Shown here: positions 46,514 through 57,393 of the stretch, piece by piece
How the letters are laid out: every line of letters starts with the position of its first letter
How positions within the stretch are numbered: the first letter of the stretch is position 1
From: Aphelenchoides besseyi
Lineage: Eukaryota; Nematoda; Chromadorea; Rhabditida; Aphelenchoididae
DNA length: 64,000 nucleotides
Assembly (NCBI GenBank): GCA_024699855.1
Contig: JAMPIQ010000002.1
Span: 17,546,001-17,610,000 of the forward strand
Direction of reading: 5' to 3'
Notes under the pieces: generated by a model
What the model saw: the letters and a program-made list of their open reading frames with translations, nothing else
What the model was told of the DNA's origin: nothing
Database searches by the model: none
Position numbers and translations under genes: made by a program

Positions 46514-49500
46514 ATGAGAAAGCAAAAGCACACAAGAGATGATAGACGCCAACCGACAATCCCAACGCTTTCTTCTTCCGTTTCAACCGCCGGTCTATTT
46601 GATGACTTCCAACGGGATTCGTGCATCACAAGCAATCCAGCTACAAGTTCTATCGAACTCCCAACTTTTTCTCCAGTCACCAAGACGAAAAAGAAACATT
46701 GGAAACGTACGCTAACCTCATTGTTCGACCAGAACTCAATATCCAAAACATCTACTGAAGGACAACAAATGGCTAAAAAAACCGCCAATGTTCACGAGGT
46801 TTCCAGTTCGATGAAAAGTCCAAGCTATTCGAGTGGACTTCTTTCGGCCACGTGTAATGGAAATGCAATCGAAAAGAAAGGTCAGTAAAATTGAGCAGAT
46901 GTTGTAAACTTGATCTTTTGAGAAAAAACTTTTTGGCAGCTATTCTGTGGTCATTTGTGTGGGAAATTCGTAGGGACAACACCAAACAACAGTGCTTGAA
47001 ATTAGTATAATTACCTTTTAATTTGCCTGTTGCAATATCTGAGCACGCTTTCTGTCTTATAATTGCCATCTATTTCTTTCGATCATCAAATATTCGAACG
47101 ACAAGATCGTTCAACACTTGCTTCCAAAACTTCTTCCCTCAACTCAATCGAATTGCTCGCCGGTCTTTCGCTTTACATCGAGACTCATAGATCCAAAAGA
47201 AACATTGAATTCTATTTACTGGTTAAATGGCAAGATCCAGTTTTTTCGTTTAGATGTCCCAAATAATTGGTTTTTACGACAGACTTTTACGTCACAAAAA
47301 ACTTTCGTTATTATGCAAAAATTCGCTGTTTAATCATCTGATCATTTTGAATAGTTCTCGAAAAGTGAGATTAACGGCTGTTCACCTTTACACCCTCTAA
47401 TATTTACTTGAGCTTTAATCTTATTATTTCAGAAGTCAAATCTCCCACAACTCAGTCGGGTTCTAGAAATTACCGATCACACGATCATCGTGCAAAACCA
47501 GCTGCTTTTTCCGTCGCCAACATGTAAGCACACAAATTGCTATTTTATCTGATCTTCCTACTAAAGGTGTGGAGGACTTGTTCAATCCGGTTTCTGCCAC
47601 TTCACGGAGCTGCCTGGTCAGTTTGGTCTCACCAAACAGTTGGTACTGCGCATAACACTTCCGCACATCAGTTTGCTGTTGATTTCCATTGGCTATGCAC
47701 TTGCCGGTTGTTGGATTCTGACTGTTGGTTTTCAATTAATCAACAGTTTAGACTGTTTTAGGCCATCAACTACAAAACGGACTCATTGGAAGCTGAGCAG
47801 TTGATTGAAAAGTCGGCAATTAAGTCTATCATTTAATTTGTGTTTGTTTAGTGCAAAACTCCGCTACAAATCTCGATTACTGGAGTGGATTGAACACAAT
47901 AAACCTCATAAAGTTAAGGATCAAGATGTGTATGCCAAGTTTAAACCAAATCTCAAAACATTGGCAATCGACTCGGAAAACGTAGCAGCTCAAGATTTTT
48001 CCACGTTTGCAACCGAACTGTTCGAGGTCTACGCTCGTTTTCCGCGTTCGACGGCCGTTCTCGACAACGTACCCATCGGTTTAATTGATGAAAAGGCGAA
48101 TAATACGAAGCAAATTGTTCGTAAACCGTTGACTAACATCAGTTGGAATTTATTCTTCATCGTTACCACTTTAACCTCAATAGGTAAGAGCGCAGTGGAT
48201 TGTTGTAACATAAATTTATTGGCTATGGAACGCAAGCTCCCGACAGTTTTGTTGGTCGGATGTTTTGTTGTTGCTACGTCGCTATTGGAATCCCATTGTT
48301 CTTGATTTGTTTGGCCGATATGGTAACAAACAGGAAGAGAAACGGCAAACTAGCTTCACTTTTAGGCAAAATTTTGTACCGAGTTTATTAATCGAAGCTA
48401 CACCGAGTACTTGAAAGTGAAGCATCGACTGAAAACTCGATGGAAACGATGGAGAGCACGAGCGGAACAGCAGAATGGTCTATCGAATACGAACGAAGAG
48501 AGCGAAAGTTTAGACGTTGGAGAGGTAATCATTGCTGGCGGCGAAGAGGAAGTGCAAGTTCACTAACTCATTTATCTCAGTGATTAAATTTGTTGTTTAG
48601 AGCTGAATTTCTGTGGACCCACTTGGAGGATACGCAGTTTGTCGAGATTCCGTTTCTTCTCATTTACGCAATCTTGTTGGGTTGGATAATTCTCACATCG
48701 TATTTGATCGCTTATATGGAAGGATGGTAAGAGTCGATTACTTTTTCGAAGACTTGAGATTTAGGTCTTTGCAAAGTGGCTTTTACTTCACAATGATGAG
48801 TGTTCTGACGGTCGGATTTGGAGGTTTGATTAGATCTATCGAATTCTGTAATTTGCTTTTAGATTTGATGCCTTCGAACGACGACAATATATTGGCGATC
48901 TTAGCGTTGATTCTAACCGGACTAATCATTTGCACTTGCTGTATTGACATAATCGGTGGTCATTATATCGATAAGCTGCATTTCTTCGGTCGACGTCTTG
49001 ATGTTGAAGTAAGTTGACTCAAGGAAACGAACAACTTATTAGTGTGTTTGTTCAGGATCCACTGCTTTGGCTGAAAGCTGTTCAACAGAAGCGGATCGAT
49101 GCGATGAAACGAGATGCAATGCGCAAATTGTTCGAAACGATTGCCGCCTTAAATCGCATGCATCTTGACAGTTAGTACAGTTATTGTTCTTAAAGTTCTC
49201 CTGTCGTTTAGCCAACATGGAAACAAAGGTCCCTTTGATTAACGCGGATGATGGCGTCAAGATAATTGGTAAGCATTCAAAGCACTTATACACAAAAACC
49301 GTTCAAATTTTAGAGCCGCCAGATCCACCTCGCAATCTGATTGCTTACAATGCGACTGCCGAATCGGTAATGTTAAGATGGGAACCGCCGATATTTGTGG
49401 ACGAGGGAAAGCGATATTGGTAAGTGGGATCTATGCCTATGATATGCATATACACAGAATAGTAACAAGGAAACTTAAGAAAACAAAACGATAATCAAAA

Positions 49501-50986
49501 TGACCACACGCAGCGAGTGGCTAAAATCTGACCGAAAACGCGGCGTGTGGTCTTCGAAAGCACCGTTGACTGAAGAATTGAAGTTAAATGTTTGAATATT
49601 AATACACTGATTCGTTGATCAGTTTCTTTAGCTGACTAGAAATTAGGAGAGCTATCGACTTGAATTGCTTGATCATATTTTTAAAACTTTGAAGTTCTGT
49701 AGTGATGATAAAAACGAGTATCGACAAGCCACAGGATCATTTGGAACAACAACGACTTGCTTACTTACAATTCCGAAACTTGGATTTTTGGTCTTCAGTT
49801 TTCGTTGCTTCACATCAATTTCTTTCTAAGCAAAATGATTTTCGATTATTTGAATGTTTTACAGGTACACAATAAGCTTCAAAACACGTACTCCACAAAG
49901 ACGCCATACGGTCACTGTCATCGACTTCGTGAATACCACAACGTACGAAGTGCAGAATCTGAAGTCATTCACTTTGTACGAATTCAATGTCGTGACAACA
50001 ACGCGATTCGGATGTTCGAAGCAGATTCGAACGCAAGAATACACGGAGCCGTGTTCGGGAATTAGAAACAAACTTAAAAGCAATCACTTGACTATTATTT
50101 TTAGGTCCCACAATCGATTCGAATTGAGTCAACGAGCAGTGAAACCGCGACTGTTGCTTGGAGAGCTCCACGAAAAAACAACGGTACAGAGGTGAGTAGC
50201 TCGATCATGGATTTTAACCATTTATCTAAGAGTTATGTCGTGATGTTCGCTCAAGAACCAGCACCACAGTTTCGGTATTGGCGTCGCTATCGTGTTGGCA
50301 GATCACATGTTTTCACGATTACGGGACTGAACGCCGATACCCACTATGTTTGTTGTATTTTGGCAGAACACAACTTTGGTTTGGCCGCAATGAGCAAATC
50401 GATTCGTTTCAAAGTAAAAAACCCAAAAAAAATCTTTCATTATGTTTAGACGCGAATCTGGGACTTCGAATCGTCGGATGAGGAGATTGAAGAGAATTAC
50501 GAAGATTCTGACGAAAAAGGATTGATTCCACGACCTTCGTCATCTTTCGGACCACGGACTGGAAGACGACCAACTACGTTGAGTTCGGACATAAAAAACG
50601 ACTTTACGGAGAATCCGATGAGTCAACGCCGTCGAAGCTCACAGTTCGGAGGCAACGACTCACTCGAGCCCTGGGAAATTCCTCGCTCTCCGATTCCAGC
50701 TATGCCCATGTGGAAACCGAAGCCCATCGAGCTGCTTCCGGACCCACAGGAGCGACTGCTGTTTCTAGCTCCACCACGACAAGCTCGGGCGGTGATTTCG
50801 GCCGCTCGTGCCGCCCAATCGCAATTCCTCAAATCTCCAATGCATCGCAAACCGTTGATATCCTTCTCACCAGTTGACAGCAGTTTAACACAATCTTCTC
50901 GACCGATTTCGAATCTAAGTCCAAATGCAATTCAAGAAAACGAGTCAAAATCGACATTTCATTTGTCACCGCAACCTTCAGAATAA
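46514..50986 (+). CDS. Two-pore-domain K+ channel (TWK) with C-terminal Fn3 domains
   Basis: A K2P leak channel of the plasma membrane. Order: a Ser/Thr-rich N-terminus ([20 protein letters not shown]); M1 ([20 protein letters not shown]); a loop with [17 protein letters not shown]; pore 1 ([11 protein letters not shown] then YGTQAPDS, about 48150-48250); M2 ([20 protein letters not shown]); M3 ([20 protein letters not shown]); pore 2 ([20 protein letters not shown], about 48780-48890); and M4 ([20 protein letters not shown]). A long cytosolic tail then contains two fibronectin type III domains: [20 protein letters not shown] (from 49313) and [20 protein letters not shown] (from 50105), with [17 protein letters not shown] in the second. 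The end is a disordered Pro/Ser/Arg-rich region. Two oddities: the intron inside pore 1 (48184-48221) ends TG instead of AG, and the Fn3-1 to Fn3-2 junction (about 50050-50104) does not keep frame with any GT-AG choice. Both would be explained by one missing base. Confidence 0.85.
49446..49560. repeat. GACCACACGC palindromic repeat inside a channel intron
   Basis: It lies in the 440-bp intron between the exon ending at 49421 and Fn3-1's second exon at about 49865. The 51-bp palindromic unit is at 49502-49552, with arms GACCACACGC and GCGTGTGGTC. It is preceded by an AT-rich lead (CACAGAATAGTAACAAGG) that matches the one at about 7822. Its orientation is that of the 8106-8156 unit. It is intronic, so probably tolerated. 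Confidence 0.8.
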
Positions 50987-51153
50987 GAGTCCGAGTTAAA
51001 GACCTCAAATTTTGTTGATTTCAATGTGCTCAGATCTTATTTTAAATCATTTCCAACAATCTATAAATTGATTAAGAATTTTACATCGATCATTTAGCGA
51101 AATAGAAAAATTTAGGAGGATTTATGACGTAAAGTAGGAACGAGATCCAAGAA
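50987..51153. other. Convergent gene gap
   Basis: 167 bp of AT-rich sequence between the stop codons of the K+ channel (+) and LIN-9 (-). It must hold both 3' ends. No clear AATAAA was found on either strand in the expected position. Confidence 0.35.
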
Positions 51154-53095
51154 TCACAGCGACTTGGCTTTGTTCATCATAAGGAACACTTGTTTGAGAT
51201 GAACTTCGACACAGTCCTGGAAATGAGCGATGTTGTTTGGCGAAATCTCCAATTTCATTTGAGTCAAGGACTCGGCCAATATACTCAACTCGTAATGAAT
51301 GTGATGTTTGCGTTCGACACCCAATTGACGAATCTGCAACAAATTGAATTCAATAATCAGAAATGTAAAGTTACCTGAAGCATCAGAGAAGTGAGCTTGG
51401 AAATAAGTGAAAGGGCGCTCTTGGATTGAACGTGCAATTCTGAATTGCAATGTTTGACGAGTTGGTTGGCATGTGCATTCGTTGATTTGCGTAGTTGTTC
51501 GGGCCTATCGGCAGGTTGTGGTGTGGCCAAATTGGCGACCAACAGATCGTTGTACTCTTCGATACCGTTCATGTACGATTCAAGCAAACGATTCACGGCG
51601 TCCAGTTCCCGCAGAATTTCCGCATAACGTTCCTGCAAATCGTTTAAGATTAAAGTTGACAGAAAGCGAACTCAACCTGAAAAGCCTCGGGATAGATCCG
51701 AGTCAACATCTGCATTTTCTCGCCCTCGTCGTTCATCCACGTCAGGTTCTGAATGAGCAGTTTTTTGTGTTCGAGCACCTTGAACAGTTTGACCATGATA
51801 ACGAGCATTCGCAACGGAAAGTTCCCGATCTTTTCGTCGCGAACTAAACGAAACTATGAAAATCTTAAGATCGCGACTATTTACCGGCTGGCGCAATTCG
51901 ATTCTGGAACGCGTAAGTCAACGGTTGGTTTGGCGCACTTCGCATGGCAACCAACTGCGGTTTTCGTGGATCAACAACGAACGCCGTCTTCCCATAACCG
52001 ACCACTGGACCCGTTCGATTGTTAGCGTTGTTCATTTCGATGAAATACGAAATCGACAACAACTCCAACGGATTCTCTGTCATCACTTCGTTGTCCTGAA
52101 AAATCAACAAAAATCCCAAAAAACGAGCAACAAACTCACGGGCACGAACATTCCGGGAATCATTTCCTCCTTTTCGAACGTCACTCTGTACCCATCGTTA
52201 AGAATAGCGTCGATCGTTCCAGCGTAGATTCCATCTTTCGGTTCGCGGATTCGCGCGTAGACTTTCATTCCAACCACCGGCTGTCGCGGCAATTTTTTCG
52301 GCAGATCGTGATCTTGCGGCAACGCCAAGCATTGACCGCTGTAGATTTGGCGAATCTTTCGCCGTTTTGATTCCAACACACGCCGTTCCTCGTCCAAAAA
52401 TGCTTGGGAAAGTCGACGCGGTTTGCCGATCAAACGTCGAATCTCACGCCATTCGGCCAAACGCATTTTGGTGGTTTTTAGATTCGGAAACGAGTCGCTA
52501 ATCAACTGCGAGAAGTCGTTCTCGTCCAAAAACAACTGCCGATCCACGGCCGAATAGAAAAATTCACAAAAAACGAATCTGAAATCACGACGTTTCGCAA
52601 AGTTTCCTCCTAAAAACTCACGTTCGAGCCTGAGGTCTTTTGAGGAAGTTCTTCAGATTCTTCAGATTTTGCTTCAACGCGTACGACAATTCGGCACTTT
52701 GCGGGACGCCGGGAAGTTTTTGTTGTGCCGTGGAGCGTGTGGCGGTGTAGTTGACTTCCTCGGGTATCGTGAACTCGTCGTTCGGCAACGCTGGAGCGGG
52801 ACTTTCGAATTGAATTTCGGGCGGAATGGACAGGTCGTTTCCGGTTCCAGTCACGTAGATGCGTGTCGAGCGTTGCGAAGCTTGATGCGACGATCCTTCC
52901 GCGACGTTCGCCTTCGACGGACTCTGACGAGTGCGTTTCCGCGTCCTAAAATTCGCAGAAAAATCACATAAGAAAAAGAACCTACGATCTACGTGGCGAC
53001 TCTATCACCGAATCAACGTTGTACTCCCTATAACGCGATGGTGGTTTGGACGCACTGGTGTCCCGCAATCGGTAGTTGCTTCGTCCTGCCGACAT
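51154..53095 (-). CDS. lin-9: LIN-9, DREAM/MuvB complex subunit
   Basis: A core subunit of the DREAM/MuvB complex that represses or activates cell-cycle genes together with LIN-54, RBBP4 and E2F/DP or Myb. Minus-strand order: a basic N-terminus (MSAGRSNYRLRDTSASKPPS and RTRKRTRQSPSK), then the DIRP domain (LFLDENDFSQLISDSFPNLK, then RLAEWREIRRLIGKPRRLSQ and FLDEERRVLESKRRKIR). The Tudor-like segment (VVGMKVYARIREPKDGIYAG, then YRVTFEKEEMIPGMFVPD) follows. Next come MLVIMVKLFKVLEHKKLLIQ and the coiled-coil that binds LIN-52 and B-Myb (QERYAEILRELDAVNRLLES). The C-terminal helices (FQDCVEVHLKQVFLMMNKAK) stop at 51154. Every block matches the order in human LIN9. Introns are short. The ATG at 53095 is the only one upstream that joins in frame. 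Confidence 0.93.
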
Positions 53096-53424
53096 TCTAA
53101 ACAAACGAACCACTCGGTTGAGGTTTGAAATCGTAAAACGTCGAGAAGACGCGAAATTTTGGTCGAAAACGTTGCGTCGAAAAATCTTCTGATCGTCTTC
53201 AAACTTGAGAACAGATCAAAAACGCGAAATTGAAATCTCAAATTCGGTGCGTTTGCAAAAAAGCAAACGGCGAAACGACGCTCAAAAGCCCCCAAAAAAC
53301 GCATCGGCCGACTTTTGAACGGAAATTTTGTTGGCGCTCAAAACACCCGACTTGCTCACAAAAATCTCGGTACTCGAAAAGAAAAGTTTATTTTCGAACG
53401 ACAACGAAAATTTTGTTTGGAAAC

Positions 53425-53802
53425 TCAAACGAGGCCGAAAACGAAAATCACGATTGCAGTAAAGAAAGTGAAGAAGAAGAAGAGTGTACGACGCCACGTG
53501 TGAATCTCTTCGTCCAAATGTGAGCGTTTTATCGACGAGCGTTGAAGCTCTTTGGGTTTTTCGTCGTTCGATTGCATTTCGATCGTCGACTCGGACTTGA
53601 AACCCTCGGAGCCATCGACTAAACGAGTTTCCGGTGGAATGGAATCCATTTCGGTGCCGACGATTGGATTCTCGAGTCCGGAAATCAGCGCGTTTTCATT
53701 GCCGTAGTGCGAAGTGGAAGGTTGTTGTGTTTGGTAGGGATCGTCAAGTAGATCGACGACTTCCGACGATCGATGAGAGCTCTCGGCAAATCTGAAATAC
53801 AT
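53425..53802 (-). CDS. Tail-anchored membrane protein, unknown
   Basis: The C-terminus is a strong hydrophobic span right at the end (TLFFFFTFFTAIVIFVFGLV, then stop at 53425), preceded by basic residues (HTWRR). That is a tail anchor, as in proteins inserted post-translationally into ER or mitochondrial outer membrane. The rest is polar and acidic: SSEVVDLLDDPYQTQQPSTS, EMDSIPPETRLVDGSEGF, EMQSNDEKPKELQRSS. An acceptor-like TTTCAG lies just inside the first codons (about 53795), so the true start may be in an upstream exon, for example the short ATG frame near 53912. No family recognised. Its 5' side faces the collagen promoter and its 3' end is 330 bp from LIN-9. Confidence 0.5.
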   Translation of the reverse strand: MYFRFAESSHRSSEVVDLLDDPYQTQQPSTSHYGNENALISGLENPIVGTEMDSIPPETRLVDGSEGFKSESTIEMQSNDEKPKELQRSSIKRSHLDEEIHTWRRTLFFFFTFFTAIVIFVFGLV

Positions 53803-54416
53803 TAATAAGTGTAAACCTTCTTCTTGCGGTTTCCTTGCTTTTTCAGCGAAATCGAATTACACGACGAGTTTCTTCGTATGTTTGCGTCACAATTAGCGAT
53901 GTGATTACGCATATTTTTGACGTCCGAAGGTTGGTCGGCACAATAGTTTTCTGGTTATGAGATTCATTTGGTATAGGAAGCGCAAACACTGAAGAAGGTA
54001 CCCGGATTCGCATTCGAATCACCGCAGAGCAAGTTCTCGCTTATCGGGGCGTACGAGTCGATGTTGTGCACACATCCACTTGCGATCAATCCACGAAGAC
54101 AATCGCGAGCGAAACGTGCTAAACGTTTTGCCGCCACTCAACTGAGTTGCAGTGGATTCAACGAAAGGGATCAATTTGACGAGTGAAAAAAAGACGACAG
54201 GGTGATGAAAGTTCTTCAGAAGGCAAACAACTCGTGCCCTCGGGGAAACCGGTCAACGAAAGACGAGAGTCGTTAAGTGAACGTATAAATAGCCACCAGG
54301 CGATGTCAGCGCATCCGTCTAGTTGAATCGAGAATCCTAATTGTGGCATTTAAGCGTGTGAAGGGCATTTGCGTGTTGTTGAGTTGAAACCCCGTTGATT
54401 GAATTTACAGGTTGGA
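53803..54416. promoter_or_regulatory. Region between tail-anchored protein and collagen genes
   Basis: It must hold the collagen promoter and possibly a first exon of the minus-strand gene. A short CTATAAATA-like box is absent, but GTATAAATAG occurs at about 54282 (130 bp before the collagen ATG) and may be a TATA element. The minus-strand frame at 54158-54349 is unsupported. Confidence 0.35.
54401..54410 (+). promoter_or_regulatory. Splice or trans-splice acceptor before collagen ATG
   Basis: GAATTTACAG lies 6 nt upstream of the collagen ATG at 54417. Such a close acceptor in a nematode is typical of a spliced-leader addition site, or of a 5'-UTR cis intron (a donor-like GTGTGAAG is at about 54355). 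Confidence 0.5.
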
Positions 54417-56041
54417 ATGTCTTCTGTTACAAAGACGGCGGTTACCGTCGCTATTTTCGGTTCAGCCGTTGCAACCGTCGTTTCGTTGGTTGTTGTGATT
54501 TCGCTCTTCAACGAAATCAACAACATGTACGATGAGACCATGTATGACTTGGGTGAATTCAAAGTAAGACATCAAATCGAAATCATTTTCATGCGTGAAT
54601 TAAAGGGAATTGCCAATGATGCATGGAACACCATGATGGTTCAACGCCGTCCGACCTACGAATCAATCTTCCGTGGCAAACGTCAATATGATGCCGGTGC
54701 AAGTGGTGGTGGAAGTGCAAGCGGTGGAGCTACGGAAACCACTGCATCCACTGGTGGCGATCAATGCGGTAAATGCGCGGAGAAGGTCGCTAAATGCCCA
54801 CCAGGACCGCCGTAAGTTGAACTTGACATTTCGTTACTGATTCTTTTGTTTCAGCGGACCACCCGGCACTCCAGGTTAATTGGATTTTGGTGATTGAACT
54901 GTGAAATAACATCATATTTAGGAATTCCCGGAGAGGACGGAAAAGCCGGTGAAGCAGGTTTGAAATAGACAATGGTTCTTCAGTGATAAAATGCAATTTT
55001 GTAGGAAAACCAGGTACTGCCGGCTCTGAATTCGCAGTCGCACAAGAGAAAGGGTGCATCAAATGTGAAGCTGGACCACCGTAAGCTTTAAATTGATTAG
55101 TTCTTTACTTATTAATTGATGTTCAGAGGACCTCCAGGACCCGATGGAGCTGCCGTAAGATTTTTGATTTAAAACCGAGTATACATCGGTCAATTTTAGG
55201 GCCCGCCCGGACCAGATGGTGATGCAGGAGCATCTGGATCTGTAAGTTGACAAAAAGCTTCATGTTCTTACTAATTTCAATGCTTTTAGCCCGGAAAAGA
55301 CGGAAATGCTGGACCGCAAGGCCCTGCGTAAGTTTTGATGCAATAAAACGGCGACTAAATGCTTCGATTACAGCGGTGATGCAGGAACACCTGGACAACC
55401 GTAATTTGTGCATTAAAAACTCATAACCTCATCTTATTTAATTACAGAGGAACTCCAGGACCGGCCGGTGAAAAAGGTCAGGATGGTCAACGATCGACAC
55501 CGATTCCAGGACCGAAAGGTACGTTGATATTTCGAAAATTCTTTTTAATGGTTGGATTTTTAGGACCCGTTGGACCTCAAGGACCTCCAGGTTTTGAGTA
55601 ACATTCCAAAAGTCTGTAAATAATTTATATAGGACCTGCCGGAGAAACCGGTGCCGCACCGCCTGCTGGAGCTCCAGGACCAGCGTCAGTTTATTTTGTT
55701 TTTTTAAATTACTAATAAGATTCAATTTAGTGGACCTCAAGGACCCCCAGGCAAGTTTCTGTTCGAGAATTCATTTTGAATGCCCACACAACATTTCGAT
55801 AATTTCAATCTTTAGGTGCTCCCGGACCAAATGGCGAAGCAGGAAAAGCCGGACGTACGTTTCTGTGATTGGATTACAAGTCGTTTACATGAGTTTGTTT
55901 ACAGAGCCCGGATCAGCTGGACAACCCGGTTCTGATGCCGCTTATTGTTCTTGCCCACCACGTACATCGGCGTTGGGAAATGATGCCGATGTTAAGGCGA
56001 AGACCGGTGGTTACGTTCACCGTTACAGCATTCGCGCTTAA
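54417..56041 (+). CDS. Cuticle collagen (nematode type), intron-rich
   Basis: A secreted structural protein of the nematode cuticle. The N-terminus has a membrane-inserting segment (SAVATVVSLVVVISLFNEIN) and the Tyr/Asp-rich nematode cuticle collagen N-domain (YDETMYDLGEFKVR). A furin-like RGKRQ site follows at about 54677, then a Gly/Ser linker and a CGKCAEKVAKCPPGPP block. About 14 short exons then encode Gly-X-Y triplets (GEDGKAGEAG, PGPDGDAGASG, PGPKGPVGPQGPPG), broken by a central Cys region (EKGCIKCEAGPPG) and a short break (APPAG). The C-terminal Cys knot AYCSCPPRT precedes KTGGYVHRYSIRA and the stop at 56039. The intron at 55751-55815 begins GCAAGT and must be GC-AG to keep the triplet frame. 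Thirteen introns in one short collagen is far more than in Caenorhabditis collagens. Confidence 0.92.
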
Positions 56042-56103
56042 GCACCGTACAATCGGTTTCGTACTGCTTTCTAGCATCTATTATCAAAGAATGCAAATCG
56101 ATA

Positions 56104-56109
56104 AATAAA
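56104..56109 (+). terminator. Polyadenylation signal AATAAA
   Basis: A canonical hexamer 63 bp after the collagen stop codon. It lies just before the convergent minus-strand gene that ends at 56147. Confidence 0.55.
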
Positions 56110-56146
56110 CCCGATTCATCAGTTTTCGGAAATTATCTTGAGAAAC

Positions 56147-57393
56147 TTACTCTTGCGGATCAAATGATTTCCAAATGATACCGTCCGAACGAAATGGAAT
56201 CCATTGACGCATCTTTTCCGTGAGAGCCGTTACCTATATATCTTTTACAAACAACGTCGAAGCAAACCAACTACCTGGTACGGAAATTCGGTGTCTTCGG
56301 GAAGTATTTCACGAGCGAAAATGAACAGTACGTGAGCAGTTAGAACCAACACCTGAACTACGAACGTGAGCATGTAGAAGTACACTGAAACATTCACATC
56401 ATTTACAGTAATCATTGCATTGTTGCTTTTCCAGAGTTTATTTGCGTAATTTGACCACAATCCAACACCCGCAAAACACATCAACTAACAATCTGTAGCC
56501 TGAAGCGACGAGTCGAATCGTTCGCATCATTTTCTCATCAACTCAAATGTAATGCAAATATTGACATTGAAGTTGCAAGTTACGTTTCATTGATTATTCC
56601 AAAAAACTTTGGAGTTTGATCGTCTACTTGCAAGCGACTTAACAGAACGTGCTGTTTGAAAACTTCCTTATTTTTGTTTACAACGTCATGCTTCAACGGC
56701 AAGTGTAACTGACGGATTGCGTACTGAGCTACCGTAAGCGAAAGCTGTTGGATTGCAAGTGATTTGGTTTTGACAGATTTGAATTTCCAGACTTTTTGAA
56801 TCTCAACGGGTGCAGGCCGTTTATGTTGACATTATTCGTGAAACAAAGATTAAAGGATGTGTTCTCTAAACTCCAAAAATTGTGTGTCCAAACTCACCAA
56901 ACTGTTCAACAATCTTTGGATAATCCAGCTCTCCGTTTAAAATATTTTCGGTTCAGTTTTAATCTTATTGTTCGATACCAAGTCAATGATATTGTTGAAT
57001 AGAAGTGGTTTTCGATTCTCGAAACTGCGTCACAAAGCCGTGTAATTTGATTAAACAAAAAGCAGACCGCGGTTCCTTCTGAGGTTTCTCGCTTAAGAGC
57101 AACTCGAACGAAATTCGATGCTTTCTTCTAATTGGACATTTTTTGTCGTCGAACATTTGACCTCAAATACACTTACCGATCTTCGGTGCGGTGCCAGTAC
57201 TCGGCGGCAACATCTTGATGAGCGAGTAGCCGACGAAACATTCCAACAGAATGGAGGCCAAAATCATTCCGACGGAGGAGTGGAGATTCTCGATCCAAAA
57301 CGCCAACAAAGCCAATGAGACACTCAAGATCTGAAAGAAGTTCGATGAATAAGCGGACAATTCAATTGAGTCGAATGGTTTGATTAACGCCAT
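56147..57393 (-). CDS. Multi-span membrane protein, unknown (about 4 segments)
   Basis: The 5' exon (57393-about 57181) encodes MALIKPFDSIELSAYSSNFF, then two hydrophobic spans (ILSVSLALLAFWIENL and VGMILASILLECFVGYSLI). A second exon (about 56488-56275) encodes CFAGVGLWSNYANKLWKSNN and VYFYMLTFVVQVLVLTAHVL. The last (about 56240-56147) reads MRQWIPFRSDGIIWKSFDPQ and stops at 56147. Four spans with short loops fit a tetraspan vesicle or MARVEL-like protein, but no family signature was seen. The ~690-bp gap between the first two exons does not join in phase directly, so a small exon is probably missed there. Confidence 0.5.
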
